From the NCBI GenBank assembly GCA_963704505.1, contig OY969912.1, positions 2,852,001 through 2,916,000 on the forward strand: a DNA stretch of 64,000 nucleotides, written 5' to 3'. The position numbers were made by a program, and so were the translations under genes. The notes beneath the pieces are model-generated. The model was not told the origin of the DNA. It saw only the letters and a program-made list of their open reading frames with translations, and made no database searches. This document shows, in pieces, positions 47,108-55,178 of the stretch; positions within the stretch are counted from its first letter, which is position 1, and every line of letters begins with the position of its first letter. The stretch is from VRUE01 sp963704505. Its GTDB lineage: Bacteria > Actinomycetota > Thermoleophilia > Solirubrobacterales > 70-9.

Positions 47108-47802
47108 GCCGAGACCAGAGGCCCCGGCCGCCCCTAGTCGAGATCGGCATCACCGTCGGCGGCCTGGTCCTGCTCGCCGGCCTCGTGATCGCGGTGCCCG
47201 AGCTGCACCGCGCCTTCGACGCCGCGATCGCCGGCGACACCGACGGGGTGCGGGACCAGCTCCACGGCCTGGGAGCCGCCGGGCCGTTGCTGGTCCTCAC
47301 CCTCGCCCTCGCCCACGCAGTCGTCTTCTACCCGGCCGAGATCATCGATGCCGCGGCCGGCTTCGCCTACGGCTTCTGGCCCGGCCTGGCGCTGATGATG
47401 GTCGCCTGGCTCCTCTCGGGCCTGCTCTGTTACGCGATCGGCGCCTCCGTCGCCCGGCCCCTCCTCGACCGCTGGCTCGGCGAGCGCTTCGAACGGATCG
47501 AGAAGATGATCGACCGCGGCGGCGTCACCCTCCTGCTCGCCGTGCGGTTGATCCCGATTGTCCCCTTCAGCCTGGCGGGTTACGCAGCGGGCGCAGCCCG
47601 GGTGCCGCTCTGGCGCTTCGTCTGGACCACGGTGGTCGGGTACACGCCGATCACCGTCCTCGCCGTCTACTTCGGCACCCGCCTCGAAGGCCTCAGCCTC
47701 ACCGACCCGCTCGTCCTGGGCAGCGCCGCGGCGCTGCTGGTCCTGCTCGTCGCCGGCAACTGGATCGCCCGGCGCCAGGCCCGCGACTCAACGCCTGGCT
47801 GA
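47104..47802 (+). CDS. TVP38/TMEM64-family membrane protein
   Basis: A 232-residue integral membrane protein of the DedA-like superfamily. Core motif FYPAEIIDAAAGFAYGFWPG with the Gly-rich re-entrant region, then LLLAVRLIPIVPFSLAGYAAG with the conserved RxxPxxP-like loop. Homologues are linked to lipid flipping and membrane stress; the exact role is unknown. The start overlaps recD2 by 4 nt, so the two are translated together. Ends convergent with the protease gene, 15 nt overlap. Confidence 0.85.
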   Translation: MSRDQRPRPPLVEIGITVGGLVLLAGLVIAVPELHRAFDAAIAGDTDGVRDQLHGLGAAGPLLVLTLALAHAVVFYPAEIIDAAAGFAYGFWPGLALMMVAWLLSGLLCYAIGASVARPLLDRWLGERFERIEKMIDRGGVTLLLAVRLIPIVPFSLAGYAAGAARVPLWRFVWTTVVGYTPITVLAVYFGTRLEGLSLTDPLVLGSAAALLVLLVAGNWIARRQARDSTPG

Positions 47803-50253
47803 AGCGCCGAGGCGCCGCACCCGGACGCGGGCGACGGCGGGGCTGGCGTCGACGTTCCCGGCTTCGTCGACCGCTTTCACCCTGACCACGTGGCGGCCGG
47901 CGGCGAAGCGGGCGACGAGCCTGCCCCGGCAGAGCCGGGGCAGGCCGCCGTCGACGCGGCAGGTGAAGGTCGAGCCCGGCGCGTTCGAGCCGAAGACGAA
48001 GATCGCCTTCGCGCGGCGATGGTGGGTGCGCAGGTTCCGCCGTGGGCGCCTCTTGAAGAAGGTCTTCGGCGGGACGGTGTCGACCCTGAAGTGGACGACC
48101 TGACTGGCGCCCTGTCGCCCGGCGAGGTCGACCCCGCCGACGACGAAGCCGTGCTCGCCGTCGGCGAGCGGCTCGGATGGGACGAAGGGCGACCTGCACG
48201 GGGTGCTGGCCCCGTCCAGCTGACAGGAGAACTGGACCGGCCGGCTCGCTTCGAAGGCGATGCTCGGAGAGCGGTTGCGGCTGACCGCCTTCGGCGGTCC
48301 GGTGACCTTGATCGTCGGCGGCAGGGCGTGCCCTTCGATCATCGCGTGCGCATCGACGAGGCCGGCGCCGACCGCGAGCGGGCCGAAGCCGGCCACCGGT
48401 CGCGCGGTCGCCTCGAGGGCGGAGGTGATCTGGGCAGGGGTCAGCGACGGGTTCGCCTGCAGTGCCAGAGCGGCGACGGCGGCTGCGTGGGGCGCCGCCG
48501 CCGAGGTGCCGCAAAAGGTGAAGCCGCCGGCGCTCGGGGTGAAGAAGAAGCTGGTCAGACCGCAGTCCCCCGCGACGAGGTCCGGCTTGGAGATCGTCTG
48601 GGCGGCGATTTCCGCCGCTGCCGTGTTCCCGGTGACCGGGCCGAAGAGGTGCGTCACGGGTCCGCGCGACGAGTAGGCCTCCGGGGCCGAGCTGTCGCCG
48701 ACGGGGACCGCGCCGACGCTGATCGCGCCGGTGGCGCCCGCGTGTCCATAAACCGCCGGCCCGACCACGTCCCCGCCTTTCGAGGTCGGGTACTCGGTCC
48801 CGCTGACGCCACCGCCGTTCTCGAGCAGGATGAACTTGAGGCGCGGCCTGACGGTGGAGCTCCCGTCGGGGTTGCATTTGGAAGGCCCCTCGTCGAAGCA
48901 GAGGTTTATCGCCAGCTGCACTTCGGTGTCTTCGCCCGTTTCGTTTTCCCACTCGAAGACCTCGGCGGGTATCTGGGTGCCGGCTTCGCCGACGTTGTTT
49001 TCATAGCTGCCGACTGCTTCGCCGCCTTCGAGGAGCGGTTTCCCGGTCGCGTCGAGCAGGTAGGCGTCGATGTCGGCATCGACGCCGTTCCAGGGTTCCG
49101 CCCACTGCAGGTCGAGGGTGAGCGTTTCGCCGTCTTCGACCGTGATGCCGAAGGTGTCGTCGACGCCGGCCCCCGGGTCGAAGTTCATGCAGTGATGCGC
49201 CTCGGTAAGCGCTTCCAGCTGCGCCGGGCAGGCGCCGCTGTCGCGGAATTCCGGGGCTTCCCAGGAGCCGATGTCATGACCGCTTTTGTCGATCAGGTTG
49301 TCATTGCCGGCAGCGGTCAGGTAGGTGGCGCCGTCGGCGGTGACTTCATTGGCGGCCACCGCCACAGGGCCGTCCTGGAAGAAGGGCTCTTCGAAATAGG
49401 AGACGTCGTCGACGATCACCTTCGCCCCCGCCGTCGCCAGGGCACGGATGTTGTCGGCGAAGGAGGTCTGGTCGCTGAAGAAGGCGGTGGCGAAGGAGAG
49501 CCTGGCGCCGGGGGCGAGGTCATGGACGATCTGGGCCATGCCGCGGCCCTCGTCGCTGGCGACGCCGCTCGAGAGGTCGTCCTCCAGGACTTCGACCGGG
49601 ACCGTGTTGCCGCAGGGATTGCCGGTGCCGGGCAGGTCTCCGGCGGCCGCATCGGCCGCCGCGTTCGTGGGCGCGGTCGGGTCGCGGTCGAAGGAGTCGG
49701 AGAGGATGCCGACCTTGACCCCGGTGCCGTCGACGCCGAAGTCGGCGCGGGCGGCGGCGGCGTTCAGCTGGGTGTCGCCCTGGGAGACGACCGACCCGCT
49801 GGGGCAGGCGGCGGCGGTGACCGGGGCGAGCGCGGGCCGGGCGCTGGCGACCCCGGGAACCGCCGCGATCGCACGGAGGTCGGCGGGCCGCGCCGCCACC
49901 GAAACGGTCTGGTAGCGCGGGCTGGCGTTGACGACCTGGGCGCCGGCGGCACGCAGCCCGGGAAGCGCGGCGACCGCACCGTGCTGGAAACGGACTTCGG
50001 TCAGGACACGCCCTCCACGGCGCTGCAGGCTGCCGGGCCCTTCGGCGGCGAGGCTGAGCGCGGCCGCCTGGGCTTCCGGAGAGGCATCGCGCATCGCGGG
50101 ACGCGAGAGGCGGAGCAGCCGCGGCGAGAGCCCGTCAGCGCCGGGAACGAAGCGCGCCTGGGCCGGGGCGGCCACGGTCGCCAGGCAGGAGACGACCAGC
50201 GCGGCCCCGGTGAGCGCGCTTCCGGTGCGCGACATCGATCGTGGGCGCGTCAT
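47788..50253 (-). CDS. secreted subtilisin-like (S8-type) serine protease with Glu at the His position
   Basis: About 821 residues. A signal peptide (SRTGSALTGAALVVSCLATV, cleavage near AQA) precedes a pro-region and a subtilisin-type domain. Catalytic Asp is in VKVGILSDSFDRD and Ser in FCGTSAAAPHAAAVAAL, but where subtilisins have HGTxVA this protein has SDEGRGMAQIVHD, putting Glu at the usual catalytic His position. Related secreted proteins with this pattern exist in other phyla; whether the triad is Glu-based as in sedolisins is inference. The C-terminal 200 residues are beta-sandwich-like repeats with paired Cys (FSCQLDGAST, FTCRVDGGLPRLCRG). ATG at 50253 is chosen for the signal peptide. 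Confidence 0.85.
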   Translation of the reverse strand: MTRPRSMSRTGSALTGAALVVSCLATVAAPAQARFVPGADGLSPRLLRLSRPAMRDASPEAQAAALSLAAEGPGSLQRRGGRVLTEVRFQHGAVAALPGLRAAGAQVVNASPRYQTVSVAARPADLRAIAAVPGVASARPALAPVTAAACPSGSVVSQGDTQLNAAAARADFGVDGTGVKVGILSDSFDRDPTAPTNAAADAAAGDLPGTGNPCGNTVPVEVLEDDLSSGVASDEGRGMAQIVHDLAPGARLSFATAFFSDQTSFADNIRALATAGAKVIVDDVSYFEEPFFQDGPVAVAANEVTADGATYLTAAGNDNLIDKSGHDIGSWEAPEFRDSGACPAQLEALTEAHHCMNFDPGAGVDDTFGITVEDGETLTLDLQWAEPWNGVDADIDAYLLDATGKPLLEGGEAVGSYENNVGEAGTQIPAEVFEWENETGEDTEVQLAINLCFDEGPSKCNPDGSSTVRPRLKFILLENGGGVSGTEYPTSKGGDVVGPAVYGHAGATGAISVGAVPVGDSSAPEAYSSRGPVTHLFGPVTGNTAAAEIAAQTISKPDLVAGDCGLTSFFFTPSAGGFTFCGTSAAAPHAAAVAALALQANPSLTPAQITSALEATARPVAGFGPLAVGAGLVDAHAMIEGHALPPTIKVTGPPKAVSRNRSPSIAFEASRPVQFSCQLDGASTPCRSPFVPSEPLADGEHGFVVGGVDLAGRQGASQVVHFRVDTVPPKTFFKRRPRRNLRTHHRRAKAIFVFGSNAPGSTFTCRVDGGLPRLCRGRLVARFAAGRHVVRVKAVDEAGNVDASPAVARVRVRRLGASARR

Positions 50254-50409
50254 CCAATTGCGTATCGGTCGGCGATGTATCTGGCTGAACACCTCCGGAC
50301 AGTGTTCCGATCGGCACCGATGTCTGCCGATCCCTGCTACGGTCTCGCCCGTTAGATCGGGACGATCCCGATAAAAGCTGTGTTTAGCGCTCGCGTCGTT
50401 GCTTCACCG

Positions 50410-50433
50410 CATGTGCCGCGTTCGCAGCACATG
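50410..50433 (+). promoter_or_regulatory. hairpin in the cold-shock gene leader
   Basis: CATGTGC and GCACATG, perfect 7-bp arms with a 10-nt loop, 15-39 nt upstream of the csp ATG and just before its GGAGG-like ribosome site. Cold-shock leaders often fold and refold with temperature; that role here is inferred. Confidence 0.45.
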
Positions 50434-50448
50434 GAGTGGAGGCAATAG

Positions 50449-50655
50449 ATGCCGACAGGAACTGTCAAGTGGTTCAGCGACGACAAGGGCTACGGGTTCA
50501 TCACGCCCGACGATGGCTCGAAGGACGTGTTCGTCCATCACAGCGCGATTCTGGGTGAGGGCTTCAAGTCCCTGACCGAGGGCTCGAAGGTCAGCTACGA
50601 GTCCGAGGAAGGCCCCAAGGGCCCGGCCGCGGCTAGCGTTCAGCAGACCTCGTAG
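50449..50655 (+). CDS. cold-shock protein, CspA family
   Basis: A 68-residue single cold-shock domain: TGTVKWFSDDKGYGFITPDD with RNP1 (KGYGFI) and DVFVHHSAI with RNP2 (VFVHH). Binds single-stranded RNA/DNA and acts as an RNA chaperone. ATG at 50449 with a GTGGAGG site. Followed by a strong terminator, so it is a monocistronic unit. Confidence 0.97.
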   Translation: MPTGTVKWFSDDKGYGFITPDDGSKDVFVHHSAILGEGFKSLTEGSKVSYESEEGPKGPAAASVQQTS

Positions 50656-50676
50656 TCGCCGCACGCACTTAGCGTT

Positions 50677-50709
50677 GAAGAGGCCCGCCTCACGGCGGGC
50701 CTCTTCTTT
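50677..50709 (+). terminator. Rho-independent terminator after the cold-shock gene
   Basis: GAAGAGGCCCGCC and GGCGGGCCTCTTC form a perfect 13-bp stem with loop TCAC, followed by TTT. It begins 21 bp after the stop codon. Confidence 0.9.
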
Positions 50710-50748
50710 GCTGTCCCTATCCTTCGCCGCCCGGTGAACTGAAGAGAA

Positions 50749-52575
50749 ATGACCAGCCGAGAAGACCTCCGAAATATCGCGATCGTCGCCCACGTCGACC
50801 ACGGCAAGACCACCCTTGTCGACAAGATGCTGTGGCAGACGGGTGCCTTCCGAAAAGGCCAGGACGTCGCCGAGCGGGTGATGGACTCGATGGACCTCGA
50901 GCGCGAGAAGGGGATCACGATCCTCGCCAAGAACACGGCGATCCACCACAACGGGGTCAAGCTCAACATCGTCGACACCCCCGGCCACGCCGACTTCGGC
51001 GGCGAGGTCGAGCGTGGCCTGACCATGGTCGACGGTGTCCTCCTCCTGGTCGACGCTTCCGAGGGGCCGCTGCCACAGACGCGCTTCGTCCTGCGCAAGG
51101 CGCTCGAGTCGAAACTTCCGGTGATCCTCGTGATCAACAAGGTCGACCGCCCCGACGCGCGCATCGCAGAGGTCGTCGACGAGGTCTACGAGCTCTTCCT
51201 CGACCTCGACGCCGACTCCGATCAGATCGAGTTCCCGATCGTCTATTCGAACGCCAAAGCGGGCTGGGCCTCGCTCGAGGAGGGGGCCGAAGGCGAGGAC
51301 CTGACACCCCTCCTCGACCTGATGCTGGAGCGCATTCCCGCCCCCGAGTACGACCCCGACCTGCCGCTGCAGGCCCACGTCACCAACCTGGACGCCTCCC
51401 CGTACGTCGGCCGCCTGGCGATCTGCCGAGTCCACAACGGAACGATCCGCTCCGGCCAGCAGCTCGCCTGGTGCCGAGCCGACGGCACGATCGAGAAAGC
51501 GGCGGTCTCCGAGCTCTACGTGACCGAGGCGCTCGAGCGGGTCAGCGCCGAGGAGGCCGGGCCCGGGGAAATCATCGCCGTCGCCGGGATCGAAAAGGTG
51601 ACGATCGGCGAGACCCTCGCCGACCCGGAGAACCCGGTGCCACTGCCGGTGATCAGCGTCGATGAGCCCTCGCTCTCGATCCAGATCGGGATCAACACCT
51701 CACCCCTCGCCGGCCTCGAGGGAAGCAAGGTCACCGCTCGCCAGATCCTCGACCGCCTCGACGCCGAGCTGGTCGGCAACGTCTCGATCCGCGTCAACGA
51801 CATCGGCCGCCCCGACGCCTGGGAGGTTCAGGGCCGCGGCGAGCTTCAGCTCGTCGTCCTGCTCGAGATGATGCGGCGCGAGGGCTTCGAGCTGACCGCG
51901 GGGCAGCCCCAGGTCGTCACCCACGAGGAGGACGGCAAGCTCCACGAGCCGGTCGAGCGCCTCTCGATCGACGCCCCCGAGGAGCACGTCGGCGCCGTCA
52001 CCCAGCTGCTCGCCGCCCGCAAGGGCCGCATGGAGCAGATGGTCAACCACTCTACGGGCTGGGTGCGCATGGAGTTCCTCGTCCCCGCCCGTGGCCTGAT
52101 CGGCTTCCGCACCGAGTTCCTCACAGAGACCCGCGGGACCGGGATCATGAACCACGTCTTCGATCGCTGGGAGCCCTGGTTCGGCGAGCTGCGGACCCGG
52201 GCCAGCGGCTCGATCGTCGCCGACCGGCGCGGCAAGACCGCCGCCTACTCCCTCGCCAACCTGCAGGGACGCGGCACGCTCTTCGTCGGCCCCGGCGAGG
52301 AGGTCTACGAGGGCATGATCGTCGGCGAGAACGCCCGCAGCGAGGACCTCGACGTCAACGCGATCAAGGAAAAGCAGCAGACCAACATGCGCGCCGCCGG
52401 AGCCGAGGTGCTCGAGCGGCTCGAGCCGGCGACCCGGCTGACTCTGGAAGCGTCGCTCGAGTTCCTGCGCGAGGACGAGTGCGTCGAAATCACCCCCGCG
52501 TCGGTGCGGCTGCGCAAGGTGCACCTCGACAAAACCCAGCGCCAGAAGACCGCTCGAGCCAAGGCCCCCGCCTAG
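50749..52575 (+). CDS. typA: ribosome-associated GTPase TypA/BipA
   Basis: Translation-factor-like GTPase involved in ribosome assembly and stress or cold growth. The 608 residues show G1 AHVDHGKTTL, switch II DTPGHADF, NKVD, and the EF-G-like domains III-V (GRPDAWEVQGRGELQLVVLL, LVPARGLIGFRTEFLTETRG). The G-domain starts with the TypA form SREDLRNIAIVAHVDHGKT. ATG at 50749. Its TAG stop shares CTAG with the convergent TetR gene. Confidence 0.97.
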   Translation: MTSREDLRNIAIVAHVDHGKTTLVDKMLWQTGAFRKGQDVAERVMDSMDLEREKGITILAKNTAIHHNGVKLNIVDTPGHADFGGEVERGLTMVDGVLLLVDASEGPLPQTRFVLRKALESKLPVILVINKVDRPDARIAEVVDEVYELFLDLDADSDQIEFPIVYSNAKAGWASLEEGAEGEDLTPLLDLMLERIPAPEYDPDLPLQAHVTNLDASPYVGRLAICRVHNGTIRSGQQLAWCRADGTIEKAAVSELYVTEALERVSAEEAGPGEIIAVAGIEKVTIGETLADPENPVPLPVISVDEPSLSIQIGINTSPLAGLEGSKVTARQILDRLDAELVGNVSIRVNDIGRPDAWEVQGRGELQLVVLLEMMRREGFELTAGQPQVVTHEEDGKLHEPVERLSIDAPEEHVGAVTQLLAARKGRMEQMVNHSTGWVRMEFLVPARGLIGFRTEFLTETRGTGIMNHVFDRWEPWFGELRTRASGSIVADRRGKTAAYSLANLQGRGTLFVGPGEEVYEGMIVGENARSEDLDVNAIKEKQQTNMRAAGAEVLERLEPATRLTLEASLEFLREDECVEITPASVRLRKVHLDKTQRQKTARAKAPA

Positions 52576-53309
52576 GCTTCGGCCAGCCCCGCCTCGACTC
52601 CGTCCAGCAGCTTGCCGAGGCCGCGCTCGAAGCGGCCCTCTCGGCGGATCAACTCGTTGACCGTCTCATTGGCACTCGCGACGTCACCGCCGAGGTACTC
52701 CCGGACCAGTGGGTAGTCGCCGCTGTCGAGCTCGTGCTGGAGGAAGGCGGCGACCTCGTCGGGCCAGCCACGCTCGTGCTCGGCCAGCTCCTGGGCCTCG
52801 CGCAGGGCGAAGCCGAACACGTAGTCGTCGATCAGGGCGATCAGCTCGAACTTCTCGATCCTGGCGATGTCGAGCCCGGCGACGGCGTGGAGTGTCTGCT
52901 CGAAGTGGCGAATTCCATTCGGCCCGGGCCGGCCGTCGCCGAGCCGGTCAAGGGTCCAGCGATGCCTGGTGAACGCCTCGCGCGTCCTGGTCGCGACCTG
53001 GCTCAGGGCTGTGCGCCAGTGATCCGAGAGCTCGTCCTCGGGCACGAGCACCTCCCCCATCACCGCGTCGACCATCAGCGTGATCAGCTCGTCCTTGTTC
53101 TCGACGTAGTGGTAGAGCGTCATCGTCCCGGCGCCGAGCTGTTGCGCGACCCGGCGCATCGAGACCGCCTCGAAGCCCTCCTTGTCGGCGATCGTGAGGG
53201 CGGCGGCAGCGATCTGCGCCCGCGAGTGCGTCGGGCGACGGGCGCTGGGCTCCGGCCGCAGCCAGATCATCTCCGCTCTCGTGCTCTTCTCTTTTCGGCC
53301 TGTCGACAT
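52572..53309 (-). CDS. TetR-family regulator (TetR_C class), divergent from an ABC exporter
   Basis: A 245-residue repressor. A 25-residue basic N-terminal extension precedes the HTH (AALTIADKEGFEAVSMRRVA, QLGAGTMTLYHYVENKDELI). The ligand domain has the TetR_C type pattern (HRWTLDRLGDGRPGPNGIRH, LIALIDDYVFGFALREAQEL) common near drug exporters. ATG at 53309; the first of three CGTAC sites is 3 nt upstream. Predicted to repress itself and the adjacent DrrAB-type exporter. Confidence 0.9.
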   Translation of the reverse strand: MSTGRKEKSTRAEMIWLRPEPSARRPTHSRAQIAAAALTIADKEGFEAVSMRRVAQQLGAGTMTLYHYVENKDELITLMVDAVMGEVLVPEDELSDHWRTALSQVATRTREAFTRHRWTLDRLGDGRPGPNGIRHFEQTLHAVAGLDIARIEKFELIALIDDYVFGFALREAQELAEHERGWPDEVAAFLQHELDSGDYPLVREYLGGDVASANETVNELIRREGRFERGLGKLLDGVEAGLAEA

Positions 53310-53311
53310 TT

Positions 53312-53367
53312 CGTACAGCGTACTGCTAGCTTTACCGTACGACGTACTACTCCAACGTACGAGGTAC
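53312..53367. promoter_or_regulatory. three related palindromic operators between TetR and the ABC exporter
   Basis: CGTACAGCGTAC (53312-53323), CGTACGACGTAC (53336-53347) and CGTACGAGGTAC (53356-53367), starting 24 and 20 nt apart in the 61-bp divergent gap. Each is two GTAC half-sites around three variable bases. Binding at all three would cover both promoters. Confidence 0.75.
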
Positions 53368-53370
53368 GAG

Positions 53371-54342
53371 ATGAATCAGGATTACCAAGGAAGTGCAATA
53401 GCCGCCCAGGGTCTCGGCAAGCGCTTCGGAGACGACTTCTGGGCACTTCGCAACTTCGATCTAGATGTTCCCCGCGGCTCCGTGCTCGGTCTCCTGGGCC
53501 ACAACGGCGCCGGCAAGACGACCGCGATCCGGATCCTCACGACGCTCGCCCTGCCCACCGAGGGCAATGCCTCGGTCGCCGGGGCTGATGTCGTCTCGGA
53601 GCCCGCCCGCGTCCGTGAGCGGATCGGGCTGACCAGCCAGACCGCGACGGTCGACGGGTTGCTGAGCGCCCGCGCGAACCTCGAGCTGATCGGTCGCCTG
53701 TACCACCTGCCCCGGGCCGTCGCCCGGGAGCGGGCGGTCGAGCTGCTCGAGCGCCTCGGGCTGGCGGACGTCTCAGGGAAATTGGTCCGCGACTTCTCCG
53801 GTGGGATGAGGCGGCGCCTCGACCTCGCCGCCAGCCTGGTCGCCGCCCCCCCGGTTCTCTTCCTCGACGAGCCGACGACCGGCCTCGACCCCGAGAGCCG
53901 CAGCGGCCTCTGGACGCTCCTCCGTGAGCTCGTCGGCGAGGGAATGACCCTGCTCCTCACCACCCAGTATCTGGAGGAGGCCGATCGGCTCGCCGACCGG
54001 ATCGTCCTGCTCGACCACGGCAAGATCGCCGCCGACGGCACGCCGGCCGCGCTCAAGGCCGACCATGGCGGCGAACGCATAGCGGTGACGCTGCCGGACT
54101 CGGGCCAGCTCGAGCCCGCCGCGGAAGCCCTTGGACGGCTGACCGGAGGCGCTGTCGATCTCGACCGGGAGCGGTCGCTGGTCACCGCCGCGGCGAACGC
54201 GCAGACACGGCTGATCGAGGTCGTCCGCATGCTTGATGAGTCCGGCGTCGACGCCAGCGACGTTCACAGGCGCGAGGCCACGCTCGACGACGTCTTTCTA
54301 TCGATCACCCGACCGCCGACCACCGAGGAGGTGGCCCGATGA
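53371..54342 (+). CDS. ABC transporter ATP-binding protein, DrrA-type drug exporter
   Basis: A 323-residue ATPase: Walker A GHNGAGKTTAIRIL, Q-loop TSQTATVDGLL, signature FSGGMRRRLDLAASL, Walker B VLFLDEPTTGLDPESR, and an H-loop replaced by Gln (LLTTQYLEEADR), the TQY pattern typical of DrrA/ABCA-type exporters. The C-terminal extension (about 80 residues, VTLPDSGQLEPAAEALGRL) also matches this group. ATG at 53371 is used; an upstream frame over the TetR operator is ignored. Overlaps the permease by 4 nt (ATGA). Confidence 0.93.
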   Translation: MNQDYQGSAIAAQGLGKRFGDDFWALRNFDLDVPRGSVLGLLGHNGAGKTTAIRILTTLALPTEGNASVAGADVVSEPARVRERIGLTSQTATVDGLLSARANLELIGRLYHLPRAVARERAVELLERLGLADVSGKLVRDFSGGMRRRLDLAASLVAAPPVLFLDEPTTGLDPESRSGLWTLLRELVGEGMTLLLTTQYLEEADRLADRIVLLDHGKIAADGTPAALKADHGGERIAVTLPDSGQLEPAAEALGRLTGGAVDLDRERSLVTAAANAQTRLIEVVRMLDESGVDASDVHRREATLDDVFLSITRPPTTEEVAR

Positions 54343-55178
54343 CATCGACCACTCTGACGACGACATCCGCCGGTCCCGGGCGCATCCGCTGGCTCGTGTC
54401 CGACTCGCTCGCGATCGCCGGCCGCAGCCTCGCCCACATCCGCCAGATCCCCGAGAAGCTGCTCGACGTCACCCTGCAGCCGCTGATGTTCGTCCTGCTG
54501 TTCTCGTTCGTCTTCGGCGGCGTGATCGCGATCCCGGGGGGCGGCGATTACCACGAATATCTGATCGGCGGGATCATCGTGCAGACGCTCGCCTTCGGGA
54601 TGATGGGCCCCGGAATCTCGATGGCGACCGACCTCGGCGAGGGGATCCTCGATCGCTTCCGCTCGTTGCCGATGATGCGGCCCGCCTTCCTGTTCGGCCA
54701 CCTGACCGCCGAGCTGGCGGCGACGACGATCGCGGTCGCGATCATGATCGTCAGCGGCCTACTGGTCGGCTGGCGGATCAACAGCGATCCGCTTGAAGCG
54801 CTCGGCGGATTCGCCTTTGTCGCGCTTCTCGCGGTGACCATGGTCTGGCTGGGAACGCTGATCGGCGTGATCGCCCGCTCCCCGGACGTCGTTCAGGGGA
54901 TCGCCTTCCTCGTGATCTTCCCGATGACCTTCGTGGCCGGGACCTTCGTCCCCGTCGCCGGGCTTCCCGAAGGGCTTCGCCAGTTCGCCGAATACAACCC
55001 GGTCAGCGCCTGGGCGGCGGCGGTTCGGACCCTGTTCGGCAACCCCACCGCGACCCCGGCCGACGCCGCCTGGCCCCTGAACCACCCGGTGCTCGCCTCG
55101 GTCCTCTGGTGCGTGGCGCTGCTCGCGATCGTGGTGCCGCTGACGCTGCGGGCCTATCGCAGGCGCACGACCGGCTAG
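54339..55178 (+). CDS. ABC-2 type permease, DrrB-like
   Basis: A 279-residue permease with six membrane segments; residues 55-75 (LQPLMFVLLFSFVFGGVIAI) and the MTFVAGTFVPVAGLPEGLRQ motif with the ABC-2 signature near the C-terminus are clear. Partner of the upstream ATPase; together a drug or lipid exporter of the daunorubicin-resistance type. Its TAG stop shares CTAG with the convergent MFS gene. Confidence 0.92.
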   Translation: MTSTTLTTTSAGPGRIRWLVSDSLAIAGRSLAHIRQIPEKLLDVTLQPLMFVLLFSFVFGGVIAIPGGGDYHEYLIGGIIVQTLAFGMMGPGISMATDLGEGILDRFRSLPMMRPAFLFGHLTAELAATTIAVAIMIVSGLLVGWRINSDPLEALGGFAFVALLAVTMVWLGTLIGVIARSPDVVQGIAFLVIFPMTFVAGTFVPVAGLPEGLRQFAEYNPVSAWAAAVRTLFGNPTATPADAAWPLNHPVLASVLWCVALLAIVVPLTLRAYRRRTTG

